Origin: Paenibacillus pini JCM 16418
Lineage (GTDB): Bacteria; Bacillota; Bacilli; Paenibacillales; Paenibacillaceae
Assembly: GCF_000576305.1 (NCBI RefSeq)
Contig: NZ_BAVZ01000014.1
Location: 1-64,000, forward strand
DNA: 64,000 nt
Direction of reading: 5' to 3'
The position numbers and the translations under genes are program-made. Below, piece by piece: positions 9,582 to 19,304 of the stretch. A model generated the notes under the pieces. The model saw nothing but the letters and a program-made list of their open reading frames with translations, was not told where the DNA came from and did no database searches. Every line of letters begins with the position of its first letter. The stretch's first letter is position 1.

Positions 9582-10922
9582 GTGAAACAGGTACCAACAG
9601 TGACAGTCATCGGAGCGGGCTTAGCGGGTAGTGAAGCTGCATGGCAAATTGCCAGCCGAGGCGTTCCAGTCAGACTATATGAAATGAGACCCGTGGTGAA
9701 AACACCCGCGCATCATACGGATAAGTTTGCGGAATTGGTATGTACCAATTCATTGCGTGCAAATGGTTTAGCGAATGCAGTTGGAGTTCTTAAGGAAGAA
9801 ATGCGGATGCTGGATTCTATTATTTTACGTTCAGCAGATAAGAATGCCGTTCCTGCGGGGGGCGCACTAGCTGTGGATCGTGATGGATTCTCTGGTGATA
9901 TTACCGATATTCTGCATAATCATCCACTAATCGAGGTTGTAAATGAAGAACTGCAGCATATACCTGATGATGGGATTGTAGTCATTGCTACAGGTCCTTT
10001 GACCTCCCCATCTCTGTCTTCTGAAATTAAAGCACTTATGGGCGAAGAATATTTTTATTTTTATGATGCGGCGGCTCCGATCGTTGAGAAGGACTCCATT
10101 GATATGAATAAAGTATATTTAGCCTCTCGCTACGATAAGGGCGAAGCTGCTTATTTGAACTGTCCTATGAATGAAGAGGAATTCAATGCTTTTTACGAGG
10201 CATTGATTACAGCAGAGGTTGCACAGTTGAAAGATTTTGAGAAAGAAGTTTATTTTGAAGGGTGTATGCCGATTGAGGTCATGATGAGCCGTGGGAAACA
10301 AACTGCGCTATTTGGCCCGATGAAGCCTGTAGGACTTGTAAATCCCCATACGGGGACACTACCTCATGCAGTTGTTCAGCTTCGTCAAGATAATGCAGCA
10401 GGTACACTTTATAACTTGGTAGGCTTCCAAACTCATCTTAAATGGGGAGAGCAGAAGCGGGTATTTTCTATGATTCCGGGTCTTGAGAATGCGGAATATG
10501 TTCGTTATGGTGTCATGCACCGCAATACGTTTATTAATTCGCCGAGGTTGCTCAAACCTACCTATCAGCTTAAAACGAATGAGAACCTGTTTTTTGCGGG
10601 TCAAATGACAGGGGTAGAGGGATATGTTGAATCTGCTGCTTCAGGTCTTATAGCGGGTATCAACGCTGCGAGAGTAGCACTTGGTGAAGAGTGTGTCGTA
10701 TTACCTGCTACTAGTACGATTGGAAGTATGGCACAATATATTACAACTGCGGACCCAGAACATTTTCAACCGATGAATGCCAATTTCGGATTGCTACCTA
10801 AGCTTGAAGTAAGAATGCGTAGCAAAAAGGATAAGAATGAGGCGCTCGCTAATCGGGCTTTGGAAAGTATTTCTAAGTTTATTGACAGCTCCAGTGCGTC
10901 ACCTGAACATCAGGAAGTATAA
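9582..10922 (+). CDS. trmFO: tRNA (uracil-5-)-methyltransferase TrmFO
   Basis: The 446-residue FAD and folate-dependent enzyme forms ribothymidine at position 54 of tRNA. The N-terminal FAD-binding [11 protein letters not shown] motif is clear, as are conserved [11 protein letters not shown] and the C-terminal [19 protein letters not shown]. Its GTG start follows TAGGAGG. It lies between topA and hslV; the xerC gene that sits between trmFO and hslV in B. subtilis is absent. Confidence 0.97.
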   Translation: MKQVPTVTVIGAGLAGSEAAWQIASRGVPVRLYEMRPVVKTPAHHTDKFAELVCTNSLRANGLANAVGVLKEEMRMLDSIILRSADKNAVPAGGALAVDRDGFSGDITDILHNHPLIEVVNEELQHIPDDGIVVIATGPLTSPSLSSEIKALMGEEYFYFYDAAAPIVEKDSIDMNKVYLASRYDKGEAAYLNCPMNEEEFNAFYEALITAEVAQLKDFEKEVYFEGCMPIEVMMSRGKQTALFGPMKPVGLVNPHTGTLPHAVVQLRQDNAAGTLYNLVGFQTHLKWGEQKRVFSMIPGLENAEYVRYGVMHRNTFINSPRLLKPTYQLKTNENLFFAGQMTGVEGYVESAASGLIAGINAARVALGEECVVLPATSTIGSMAQYITTADPEHFQPMNANFGLLPKLEVRMRSKKDKNEALANRALESISKFIDSSSASPEHQEV

Positions 10923-10939
10923 CAAGGAGGTCATAGAAT

Positions 10940-11482
10940 ATGGATTTGTCTTTTCATGCTACAACGATTTGTGCTGTGAGACATAACGGAAAGTCTGCCA
11001 TTGCTGGCGATGGGCAAGTAACCTTTGGGGAGAGCGTCATTATGAAGACGACAGCCAAAAAGGTACGCCGTCTCTATCGCGGGCAAGTTATTGCTGGGTT
11101 TGCTGGTTCCGTAGCAGATGCAATTACTTTGTTTGAAAAGTTTGAGGGTAAGCTAGAGGAACATCATGGTAATCTACAGCGTGCAGCTGTAGAACTCGCA
11201 AAGGATTGGCGTCAAGATCGCGTGCTTCGGAAACTTGAAGCGCTAATGATTGTTATGGACAAGAGTGGAATGCTGCTGATTTCGGGTGGCGGAGAGATTA
11301 TAGAGCCTGATGATGACGTGCTCGCCATTGGTTCCGGTGGTAATTTTGCTCTAGCAGCTGGCCGTGCGCTAAAACGCCATGGTCATGAACTTGAAGCCAA
11401 GGATATTGCCAAAGAGGCATTAACCATCGCATCTGAGATTTGCGTATATACCAATTCGAATATCATTGTGGAAGAGTTGTAG
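10940..11482 (+). CDS. hslV: ATP-dependent protease subunit HslV (ClpQ)
   Basis: The 180-residue proteasome-like peptidase partners with HslU. The protein reads [20 protein letters not shown], then [25 protein letters not shown] and [15 protein letters not shown]. The classical catalytic Thr of HslV corresponds to the first Thr of HATT (residue 8), so the predicted product has an N-terminal extension, as B. subtilis ClpQ does; that protein reportedly uses an N-terminal Ser. An in-frame TTG at 10946 would give MSFHATT, but the AAGGAGG site is 9 bases from the ATG and 15 from the TTG, so the ATG is kept. Confidence 0.96.
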   Translation: MDLSFHATTICAVRHNGKSAIAGDGQVTFGESVIMKTTAKKVRRLYRGQVIAGFAGSVADAITLFEKFEGKLEEHHGNLQRAAVELAKDWRQDRVLRKLEALMIVMDKSGMLLISGGGEIIEPDDDVLAIGSGGNFALAAGRALKRHGHELEAKDIAKEALTIASEICVYTNSNIIVEEL

Positions 11483-11496
11483 TGGGAGGAATGGAC

Positions 11497-12902
11497 ATGG
11501 ATAATCAAACGTTAACTCCAAGACAAATTGTAGCTGAGCTGGATAAATATATCGTAGGGCAGAAACAGGCTAAAAAGTCAGTTGCTGTTGCTTTGCGCAA
11601 TAGGTATCGTCGCAATTTACTTCCTGATGATATCCGTGATGAAATTGTTCCCAAGAACATTCTAATGATTGGACCACAGGAGTGGGTAAGACTGAAATCG
11701 CTAGAAGACTTGCGAAACTGGTTCATGCTCCTTTTGTCAAAATTGAAGCTACCAAATTTACTGAAGTGGGATATGTCGGTCGTGACGTAGAGTCAATGGT
11801 CCGGGATCTGATTGAAACATCAATTCGTATGGTCAAACTTGAACGCACAGAGAAAGTGAAGGATCGTGCTGAAGAGCTTGCTAATGAACGAATTGTACAT
11901 ATTCTGGAGCCTTCATCGATTAAGAATAAGTCACAGAAGAATCCTTTTGAAATGATTTTTGGTGGCGGAAACAACAATCAGAACGAACAGGAAGAGGAAA
12001 AAGACCAACAGGACAGCGGGCTTGCTGAGCGTCGTCGTAAGGTTAAATTCCAATTGTTGTCGGGTACTTTGGAGAATGATCTAATTGAAGTAGACGTAGA
12101 AGACAATACACCTTCAATGATGGATATGTTTGCAGGGCAGGGAAACGATCAAATGGGTATGAATATGCAAGAAATGTTTGGTAGTTTGCTGCCACGTAAG
12201 ACAAAGAAACGTAAGCTTCCCATTAGAGAAGCTCGAAAAGTACTTATTCAGGATGAAGCTTCTAAGTTAATCGACATGGATGATGTTATTTCTGATTCTA
12301 TTCAGCGTGCAGAGCAGTCTGGGATTATCTTCATTGATGAAATTGATAAAGTAGCCAGTCATGGCAAGGGTTCTGGCCCAGATGTGTCTAGAGAAGGCGT
12401 ACAGCGCGATATTCTGCCAATTGTTGAAGGATCAACGGTGATGACAAAATATGGTCCCGTGAAGACGGATTATATTTTATTTATAGCTGCAGGAGCATTC
12501 CATATTTCCAAACCTTCAGACCTTATTCCAGAGCTGCAGGGTAGATTCCCAATTCGGGTAGAACTGAGCAGTTTAACTCTAGAGGATTTCGTATCTATTC
12601 TAACTGAACCGAAGAATGCTTTAACGAAGCAATACACAGATCTTATTAAAACAGAGGACATTGAAATTGTCTTTGAACCAGAAGCGATTCGTGAAATTGC
12701 CAAGATTGCAGCAACGGTGAATCAGAATACGGAAAACATAGGCGCTCGGAGACTTCATACTATATTAGAGAAATTACTTGAGGATCTTTCTTTTGAGGCT
12801 CCAGAGCTTACTTTAGAACGAATGGTGATTACGCCAGAGTATGTACGAGAAAAGTTGTCCGATATCGCTCAAGATCGTGATCTAAGCCAATATATTTTGT
12901 AG
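11497..12902 (+). CDS. hslU: HslU (ClpY) ATPase subunit, one frameshift in Walker A
   Basis: This AAA+ unfoldase feeds substrates to HslV. The N-terminal part ([34 protein letters not shown]) runs in one frame to NILMIGP and the rest in the -1 frame from [15 protein letters not shown] to the end. The DNA reads GGACCACAGGAGTGGGTAAG; adding one A (GGACCAACAGGA, near 11674) restores GPTGVGKT. The joined protein has 468 residues, matching B. subtilis ClpY within one. The remainder is intact: the I-domain, Walker [10 protein letters not shown] and the sensor region. ATG 11497 is preferred (GGGAGGA, 6-base spacing) over ATG 11491. This is probably a sequencing deletion, since no other decay is seen. 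Confidence 0.9.
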
Positions 12903-12920
12903 TGATATGATAGAAGTCAG

Positions 12921-12943
12921 AGGAGAGAAATCGTCTCTCTTTT
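12921..12943 (+). terminator. Intrinsic terminator after hslU
   Basis: GAGAGA (12923-12928), loop AATCG and TCTCTC (12934-12939) form the stem, extended by A-T/G-T pairs, followed by TTTT. It is short but placed 18 bases after the hslU stop. Confidence 0.6.
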
Positions 12944-13071
12944 GCGTAAATCCGAAAAACTAGGACCAAAGATTTGTTGTTTTATCGAATTTTGACTTTG
13001 TATGAGACCTTTTTAATCCTGTGAGCCCTTATATCAGGCCGAATTGTTAATAATTTAACAAAAAATGAGAT

Positions 13072-13108
13072 AAAAGCCCTTCTTTCTGAAAAAAGATAGG
13101 GCTTTTTT
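13072..13108 (+). terminator. Intrinsic terminator upstream of the fla/che operon
   Basis: AAAAGCCCT (13072-13080) pairs with AGGGCTTTT (13098-13106), with further inner pairing TCTTT/AAAGA and a following T run. It probably insulates the flagellar operon from hslVU transcription. Confidence 0.8.
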
Positions 13109-13209
13109 CTTATTGTAATATAACCCAATCTCTAAGAAACTTAGGATATACGACAGCATAGTAAAATTTTCTACTTAAGTCCTAGAAATACCGTTATTTA
13201 TATATTCTT

Positions 13210-13239
13210 TTGTCGAAAAAAGAGGATTTGCGGTAAGAT
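13210..13239 (+). promoter_or_regulatory. Candidate sigma-A-like promoter for the fla/che operon
   Basis: TTGTCG (13210-13215), an 18-base spacer and TAAGAT (13234-13239), ending 47 bases before the flgB start. Each box matches 4 of 6 consensus bases, so this is the best candidate seen but a weak one. Confidence 0.35.
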
Positions 13240-13286
13240 GGTGGAAAAATCAATTATACAACTTTTGGAAAAAAGGGGGAAAGCAA

Positions 13287-13694
13287 TTGGACTTATTGAA
13301 TAGTATGAGTTTTCAACGCATGGAGAGCGGGCTACAAGCTGCAAATACGCGGCAGAAGGTTCTTGCTAACAATATTGCGAATGCAGAAACACCATATTTT
13401 AAAAAGTCGGATGTATCATTTGAAAGCCTACTTCAGCAGGAAATTAATGGAGAAATGCCCGAGCTTCGCGGCAAGGTTACAGATTCCCGGCACTTTGCCA
13501 TTGGACCTATAAGTTCCATTCCTTCGCCAGTAATAACTGTTGACCAGTCCACTGCCATGAATAATAACTTAAATAACGTGGATGTTGATTCCGAAATGTC
13601 GAAGTTGGCCGAAAATCAACTGCAATATAATTCATACATCCAACAGATGAATGAACAAATCAAAATGATTCGTACTGTAGTTGAAGGGAGATAA
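13287..13694 (+). CDS. flgB: Flagellar basal-body rod protein FlgB
   Basis: The 135-residue proximal rod subunit has the conserved N-terminal ANTRQKVLANNIANAETPYFKKSDVSF motif region and the C-terminal coiled helix QLQYNSYIQQMNEQIKMIRTVV. It is exported by the flagellar type III apparatus. The TTG start follows AAGGGGGAAAG. It is the first gene of the fla/che operon, with flgC starting 5 bases after its stop. Confidence 0.96.
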   Translation: MDLLNSMSFQRMESGLQAANTRQKVLANNIANAETPYFKKSDVSFESLLQQEINGEMPELRGKVTDSRHFAIGPISSIPSPVITVDQSTAMNNNLNNVDVDSEMSKLAENQLQYNSYIQQMNEQIKMIRTVVEGR

Positions 13695-13699
13695 ACTCA

Positions 13700-14149
13700 A
13701 TGAACATTAGCAGTAGCTTCAATATTAGTGCCTCTGCGTTAACAGCACAAAGACTGCGAATGGATGTTATTTCTTCTAATGTAGCAAACGCAGAATCAAC
13801 TAGAGCATCGGTGGTTAATGGACAAGCAGTACCTTATCGGCGAAAAATGGTTGTGCTTTCTCCTAATGAATCAAGTTTCTCAGAACTGCTTCAAAATCAA
13901 ATGAGCGGTCAAAGCACAGCAGCAGGTGTTAAAGTCTCTGCTATCAAAGATGATCAATCAGCTTTTAAGCCTGTTTATAACCCAACGCATCCGGATGCGG
14001 ACGCAAAGGGCTATGTATATATGCCTAATGTAGATATTGCAAAAGAGATGATAGATATGATTTCTGCTACGAGATCTTATGAAGCAAATGTAACAGCTCT
14101 GAATGCGTCTAAATCGATGGTTATGAAAGCTTTAGAAATAGGTAAATAG
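13700..14149 (+). CDS. flgC: Flagellar basal-body rod protein FlgC
   Basis: The 149-residue rod subunit contains the N-terminal ASALTAQRLRMDVISSNVANAEST motif and the C-terminal EMIDMISATRSYEANVTALNASKSM motif shared by rod/hook proteins. The central DAKGYVYMPNVDI is typical of FlgC. It lies between flgB and fliE in the conserved rod cluster. Confidence 0.97.
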   Translation: MNISSSFNISASALTAQRLRMDVISSNVANAESTRASVVNGQAVPYRRKMVVLSPNESSFSELLQNQMSGQSTAAGVKVSAIKDDQSAFKPVYNPTHPDADAKGYVYMPNVDIAKEMIDMISATRSYEANVTALNASKSMVMKALEIGK

Positions 14150-14189
14150 ACACTTGTGAAAAATTAAACATACGTAAGGAGGGACATTA

Positions 14190-14498
14190 ATGATTCAAAA
14201 CACCTTGTTTTCCACTCAAAGTGTACAACCTTTGAAGGTGCTAAATAGTTCCCAAGAAACTGCTACACCTTCAGAGTCACTTAGCAAATTCGGTGCGTAT
14301 CTGGAAGACGCCATTAACCAAGTATCTGAGCAAGAGAAAACATCTCAAGTGATGAACAACCAATTCATGCTCGGACAAGTAAATGTTGACCAGACCATGA
14401 TTGCTTCGGAGAAGGCATTGCTGAGTATACAGCTTACGACGCAAGTTCGTAATAAGGTAATCGAAGCTTATCAAGAAATCATGCGTACGCAAGTATAA
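14190..14498 (+). CDS. fliE: Flagellar hook-basal body complex protein FliE
   Basis: The 102-residue protein joins the MS ring to the rod. The C-terminal half contains the FliE signature (LEDAINQVSEQEK, QVNVDQTMIASEKALLSIQLTTQVRNKVIEAYQEIMRTQV). The ATG has a strong AAGGAGGG site. Confidence 0.96.
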   Translation: MIQNTLFSTQSVQPLKVLNSSQETATPSESLSKFGAYLEDAINQVSEQEKTSQVMNNQFMLGQVNVDQTMIASEKALLSIQLTTQVRNKVIEAYQEIMRTQV

Positions 14499-14536
14499 TC
14501 GGATCGAGCTAAGTTTCGGGTGGGGTGGGTGAAGTT

Positions 14537-16120
14537 GTGAACGAAAGAATCATCCAGTACAAGGATAAGGTCCTACAATACTGGAATCAATTTAGTAAAA
14601 AACAAAAAGTGTTATTTATATCAACTTTTGCTTTTATTGTTATAGCGATTATCGTGATGACAATGCAATTTTCTAAGACCGAATACGAAGTAGCGTTTCG
14701 TGATTTGAATTCAAGTGATTCAGCAGGAATCATGACTTATCTGGACAGTAATAATATTCCATATAAACTTGGTGTGGATGGTAAAACAATATCTGTGCCG
14801 AGTATACAAGCAGCTAAAGTTAAAGTTGATGTAGGTTCGCAGGGGATTATTCAGAACGGATCCATCGGTTTCAGAACATTTGAACAGAATTCATCTTCTA
14901 TAGGTACAACCGATAGTGAATTCAATGTGAAATATAACAATGCGTTGAACGGTGAGATTCAGCAGTTGTTGACTAGCATGAGCGGCATAGCAAACGCAAA
15001 AGTTCTTGTTAATCTTCCTAAAGAGAGCGTATTTGCGGGTACGGATGACGCTAACAAAGCTTCTGCTTCCGTTGTAATAACATTCAAACCTGGTTATCAT
15101 CCTAGTCAAGAGGCGATTGATGGATATTTTAATCTGGTGAAGACATCTGTACCCAATCTTCCTGTAGAAAACATAACGGTAACGGAAGCAGATAGTAATG
15201 CGGAACTGCTTGCTACAGCTAAGGGGGGATCTGGTGGACTTGTCAACAATGTTGAAGAGAACTTCGCACTTCAAAAGAAATTCGAGAATGAAGTTCGCCA
15301 GAATGTAAAACAATTTCTAAGTCAATTTATGGGCCCTAATAAAGTAGATGTACTTGTTGTTTCTAAGCTTAATTTCGATAAGGTTCAAAGAAAAGAAGAT
15401 ATGGTAACCCCAGTCGATGTGGATAACATGAAGGGGATTGAAATTAGTGTTCAGGAAATTTCTAAGAATTATAAAGGGAAAAGCAATCCGACAAGTGGTG
15501 TGGCTGGAACCGGAGCAACTGATGTTCCAACGTATCCAAGCGATTCTTCGACGGGTGATGTAACTTCTGAGGATTTGACTAAAACAATAAATTACGAGGT
15601 TAACCGTATTACCAATAATATTGTTGCTAGCCCATATACTGTAAAAGATTTAACCATTAATGTGGCAGTTGAACCACCAGCTGGTCAAAAAAGTGTTGAT
15701 CAGAAAACAGAGGATGCTATACAGAATATTCTAGTGAATATTGTTAGAGCATCATTGGCTGATTCAGGTACTACATATACAGACGCTGACCTAACAAAAA
15801 AAGTTTCGGTGTACTCGCAACCTTATAGTGGAAATGTCAATGAGTCCAAAGGCATTCAGCTTTCTAGTGGGGTGCTATGGGGGATTGGTCTTGCCGCACT
15901 TGCTTTACTTGCAGGTGGGGGTTACCTAATATACAGACGCCGCAAACAAAAAGAAGAGATCGAAGAAGATCTTCCTATGTCTATTCCAACTGAATTTCCA
16001 TCCATTAATTTGGATAGCGTGACGAACGAAAGTCAAGTCCGTAAGCAGCTCGAAACGTTGGCGAAAAGAAAACCTGACGAATTCGTCAACCTGCTTCGAA
16101 CATGGCTTGCTGACGAATAG
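14537..16120 (+). CDS. fliF: Flagellar MS-ring protein FliF
   Basis: The protein of about 527 residues forms the membrane base ring. There is a transmembrane segment near residues 25-45, ring-building YscJ/FliF domains in the periplasm-equivalent part (RDLNSSDSAGIMTYLDSNNIPYK), a variable Ser/Thr/Gly stretch around 330-345, a second transmembrane segment near 445-465, and a C-terminal FliG-binding tail ending EFVNLLRTWLADE. An in-frame GTG at 14525 would add four residues; the GTG at 14537 fits family N-termini (MNERIIQYKDK) and has GGGTG 5 bases upstream. Confidence 0.96.
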   Translation: MNERIIQYKDKVLQYWNQFSKKQKVLFISTFAFIVIAIIVMTMQFSKTEYEVAFRDLNSSDSAGIMTYLDSNNIPYKLGVDGKTISVPSIQAAKVKVDVGSQGIIQNGSIGFRTFEQNSSSIGTTDSEFNVKYNNALNGEIQQLLTSMSGIANAKVLVNLPKESVFAGTDDANKASASVVITFKPGYHPSQEAIDGYFNLVKTSVPNLPVENITVTEADSNAELLATAKGGSGGLVNNVEENFALQKKFENEVRQNVKQFLSQFMGPNKVDVLVVSKLNFDKVQRKEDMVTPVDVDNMKGIEISVQEISKNYKGKSNPTSGVAGTGATDVPTYPSDSSTGDVTSEDLTKTINYEVNRITNNIVASPYTVKDLTINVAVEPPAGQKSVDQKTEDAIQNILVNIVRASLADSGTTYTDADLTKKVSVYSQPYSGNVNESKGIQLSSGVLWGIGLAALALLAGGGYLIYRRRKQKEEIEEDLPMSIPTEFPSINLDSVTNESQVRKQLETLAKRKPDEFVNLLRTWLADE

Positions 16121-16131
16121 AGGTGAATCCA

Positions 16132-17148
16132 TTGGCAAAACCAAACAATCAGGGACTGAGTGGAAGACAAAAAGCGGCAATTCTACTCATTACCTTGGGT
16201 CCAGAAGTATCTGCACAAATATTTAAACATTTGCGTGATGAAGAGATTGAACAACTCACGCTTGAAATTGCCAATGTCCGCAAAGTGGACAGTATGGAAA
16301 AAGATATGATTATGTCAGAGTTTCATCAAATCTGTATGGCTCAAGAATATATTTCACAAGGCGGTATTAATTACGCTAGAGAGATTCTTGAAAAGGCTCT
16401 TGGTACTACAAAGGCTCTAGAAGTGATCAATCGATTGACGGCAACGTTGCAAGTTCGTCCTTTCGATTTTGCTCGTAAAGCAGACCCTAATCAGATTTTG
16501 AACTTTATACAAAATGAGAATGCACAAACCATCGCACTCGTATTATCTTATTTACAATTTGAACAAGCAGCTAGCATACTCTCTTCGCTTCCACAAGAAA
16601 AACAAGCAGACGTTGCTCGTAGAATCGCAGTTATGGACAGTACTTCTCCTGAAGTCATTTCTCAAGTCGAACGCGTATTGGAGCAAAAACTGTCGGCAAC
16701 GGTGACTCAGGATTACACGAATGCTGGTGGTATTGAGTCGATTGTAATGATCCTGAATGGTGTAGACCGTGGTACAGAACGTACTATTCTCGACGCACTC
16801 GAAATTCAAGATCCTGAACTTGCAGAAGAAATTAAGAAACGGATGTTTGTCTTCGAGGATATCGTCAATGTGGACAACAGGTCGATTCAACGTATTATAC
16901 GAGACATCGAAAATGCCGATCTTCAGCTTGCGCTTAAAGTGGCTAGTGAAGAGGTTCGTGATGTAATTTTCCGGAATATGTCTAAACGAATGGCAGAAAC
17001 GTTCAAAGAAGAAATGGAATACATGGGTCCTGTACGGTTGCGTGATGTTGAAGAAGCTCAGACACGTATCGTAGGAACAATCCGTAGATTGGAAGAAGCC
17101 GGTGAGATTATCATAGCTCGTGGCGGAGGAGATGACATCATTGTCTAA
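16132..17148 (+). CDS. fliG: Flagellar motor switch protein FliG
   Basis: The 338-residue C-ring protein transmits torque and interacts with FliF, FliM and the stator. N-terminal LSGRQKAAILLITLGPEVSA, the middle EHPQ-like region around EQAASILSSLPQEKQADVARRIA, and the C-terminal charged torque helix region (DIENADLQLALKVASEEVRDVIFRNMSKRM) are visible. The TTG start at 16132 (MAKPNNQ) is preferred, 6 bases after AGAGGTG; the GTG at 16123 falls inside that site. Confidence 0.97.
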   Translation: MAKPNNQGLSGRQKAAILLITLGPEVSAQIFKHLRDEEIEQLTLEIANVRKVDSMEKDMIMSEFHQICMAQEYISQGGINYAREILEKALGTTKALEVINRLTATLQVRPFDFARKADPNQILNFIQNENAQTIALVLSYLQFEQAASILSSLPQEKQADVARRIAVMDSTSPEVISQVERVLEQKLSATVTQDYTNAGGIESIVMILNGVDRGTERTILDALEIQDPELAEEIKKRMFVFEDIVNVDNRSIQRIIRDIENADLQLALKVASEEVRDVIFRNMSKRMAETFKEEMEYMGPVRLRDVEEAQTRIVGTIRRLEEAGEIIIARGGGDDIIV

Positions 17149-17989
17149 TTTGATTAAATCTTCGCAGTATGTACCCGTTGAGATTCTGAGACAATTAAAC
17201 TTGGGACATCACTATGCGTCTACCGAAGATAAAGAGACTGAGACAGTGAATGAGCAGGAAGAAACTCCAATCATTCAAGTGGATGAAGAAACCAAGCGTC
17301 TACGTAAAGAAATGCTAGAGGATGCCAAAGATTTTGCTGAACGTCAAATACGCGAGGCTTCTGAAGAAGCAGAGCAAATTCTAGGACAAGCTAATGAACA
17401 GGTAGCTGCATGGTGGCAAGAACGTCGCGATCAGGATGAGCATTTGGTAGAAGCTCTTAAATCTGAAGGATTTGATCAAGGTTACCGCGAGGGAGTAGAG
17501 CGGGCTGAAGAGGAACTGCAGATTCGCATTCAAGAAATGATGACGGAAGCACAGGCTGTATTAAAACAGGCCTACGAGGTCAAGGAACAAATCATCCAAG
17601 AAGCTGAGCCTTTTCTTGTGGATCTAAGTTGTGCCATTGCTGAGAAAGTTATTGATAAGCAGCTCTCGCTGGAGCCAGAATACACGGTTGATTTGATTAA
17701 GAGAAATCTGCTTCGTAAGCGTGAGCAAGGGACGATCACACTATGTGTAGCGCCTGCTAATTTTGCTTTTGTACAGGCAGCAAGAGAAGAGCTAAGTGTA
17801 GCCATTGATTCACAGGCCGAATTGCAAATCTTACCAGACTCTACGGTTGTCGATCGTGGATGTGTGATCCGCTCGTCATTCGGAAGCGTAGATGCAAGAA
17901 TAGATACGCAGTTGACTGAAATTAAGAAAGAGTTAATCCGCATTGCTCTGGATAATGACGATCGGAGACATCAAGATGAAGATGCCTAG
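17141..17989 (+). CDS. fliH: Flagellar assembly protein FliH
   Basis: The 282-residue regulator of the export ATPase FliI has a long Glu/Gln-rich coiled-coil region (about 40-150) followed by the conserved FliH/YscL C-terminal domain (DLSCAIAEKVIDKQLSLEPEYTVDLIKRNLL, VDRGCVIRSSFGSVDARIDTQL). The start is set at TTG 17141 (MSNLIKSS), 9 bases from GGAGGAG and 8 bases before the end of fliG. The upstream in-frame GTG 17120 and ATG 17132 precede or abut that site. Confidence 0.93.
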   Translation: MSNLIKSSQYVPVEILRQLNLGHHYASTEDKETETVNEQEETPIIQVDEETKRLRKEMLEDAKDFAERQIREASEEAEQILGQANEQVAAWWQERRDQDEHLVEALKSEGFDQGYREGVERAEEELQIRIQEMMTEAQAVLKQAYEVKEQIIQEAEPFLVDLSCAIAEKVIDKQLSLEPEYTVDLIKRNLLRKREQGTITLCVAPANFAFVQAAREELSVAIDSQAELQILPDSTVVDRGCVIRSSFGSVDARIDTQLTEIKKELIRIALDNDDRRHQDEDA

Positions 17990-19295
17990 TAGTGAAAGGT
18001 ATATGGATCACTTGAGAAACATGGATCCTGTTCGTGTGAACGGGAAGGTTACTCAGGTGATTGGTTTGATGGTTGAGTCAGAGGGTCCCGATGCTAGCAT
18101 TGGAGACTTATGCTACATTTATCCCACTAAAAGTGCGAAGCCTCTAAAAGCAGAGGTAGTAGGTTTTAGAGATAATAAAGTGCTTCTGATGCCTCTTGGT
18201 GAACTTCAGTCCATTGGACCTGGCTGTGATGTGGTAGGAACGGGCAAGCCCCTTAGTGTTCAGGTCGGTTCCGAACTGCTTGGGAAAGTTCTTGATGGTC
18301 TGGGGCAACCTTTAGATGGTTCATTGATTCCGACACGAATGCCCTACAGTTCTACTTTTAACATACCCTCTAATCCACTTAAGCGGCCAAGAGTACTAGA
18401 GCCAATTAGTATTGGTGTTAGAGCGATTGATGGACTTCTTACGATAGGTAAGGGACAGCGGGTTGGTATATTTGCAGGTTCTGGGGTTGGTAAAAGCACG
18501 CTGATGGGCATGATTGCCCGTAATACAGCGGCAGATGTAAATGTTATTGCCTTGATCGGTGAACGCGGACGTGAAGTGCTAGATTTTATTGAGAGAGATC
18601 TCGGACCAGAGGGTCTTCAAAGATCTGTAGTGATTGTAGCTACCTCTGATCAGCCAGCACTGATCCGCATTAAAGGTGCATTGATCGCCACAACCATAGC
18701 TGAATATTTCCGTGACAGAGGTCTTAACGTCATGCTCATGATGGACTCTGTAACACGTTATGCTATGGCTCAGCGTGAGGTGGGACTGGCTATAGGTGAA
18801 CCTCCCGCTATGAGAGGATATACTCCTTCGGTATTTGCGAGTTTACCTAAACTACTAGAACGAGCAGGAACAGGTCCAACCGGTTCGATTACTGCTTTCT
18901 ATACCGTACTGGTTGATGGAGACGATATGAATGAGCCAATCGCAGATGCGGTGCGAGGTATTCTGGATGGGCACATTGTGCTTGATCGAGGAATCGCTCA
19001 CAAAGGTCATTTTCCAGCGATAGATATTTTAGCAAGTATCAGCCGGGTGATGAAAGACATTGCCCCTGAAGAGCAAAGCGAAGCGGCCGATAATCTCAAA
19101 CGTCTTCTTGCTGTGTATAAGGAGTCGGAAGATTTAATTAACATTGGAGCCTACCAGCAGGGTTCAAATGAGCAAATTGATGAATCAATGGAATATATTC
19201 AGGATATTTGGGATTTCACGAAGCAAAAAGTGAACGAAAAAGTGACTTTAGATCAAGCACAAGAACGTTTGATTTCCGAATTTTTGAGGAGATGA
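17976..19295 (+). CDS. fliI: Flagellum-specific ATP synthase FliI
   Basis: The 439-residue type III export ATPase is homologous to F1 beta. Walker A GSGVGKST lies near residue 168, with Walker B-type VMLMMDSVTRYAMAQREVGLA and the FASLPKLLERAGTG loop. It unfolds and delivers export substrates with FliH and FliJ. ATG 17976 is chosen for its GGAG site at 8-base spacing and its match to family length; further in-frame starts lie upstream inside fliH (17943, 17955). Confidence 0.97.
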   Translation: MKMPSSERYMDHLRNMDPVRVNGKVTQVIGLMVESEGPDASIGDLCYIYPTKSAKPLKAEVVGFRDNKVLLMPLGELQSIGPGCDVVGTGKPLSVQVGSELLGKVLDGLGQPLDGSLIPTRMPYSSTFNIPSNPLKRPRVLEPISIGVRAIDGLLTIGKGQRVGIFAGSGVGKSTLMGMIARNTAADVNVIALIGERGREVLDFIERDLGPEGLQRSVVIVATSDQPALIRIKGALIATTIAEYFRDRGLNVMLMMDSVTRYAMAQREVGLAIGEPPAMRGYTPSVFASLPKLLERAGTGPTGSITAFYTVLVDGDDMNEPIADAVRGILDGHIVLDRGIAHKGHFPAIDILASISRVMKDIAPEEQSEAADNLKRLLAVYKESEDLINIGAYQQGSNEQIDESMEYIQDIWDFTKQKVNEKVTLDQAQERLISEFLRR

Positions 19296-19304
19296 ACCTA
19301 AGGG

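Larger units (their letters stand above)
12903..13286. other. 384-bp gap between hslU and the fla/che operon
   Basis: It holds two terminator-like hairpins and an AT-rich upstream region for flgB, and no ORF of note. In B. subtilis codY occupies this position; no trace of codY coding sequence is visible here. Confidence 0.8.
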
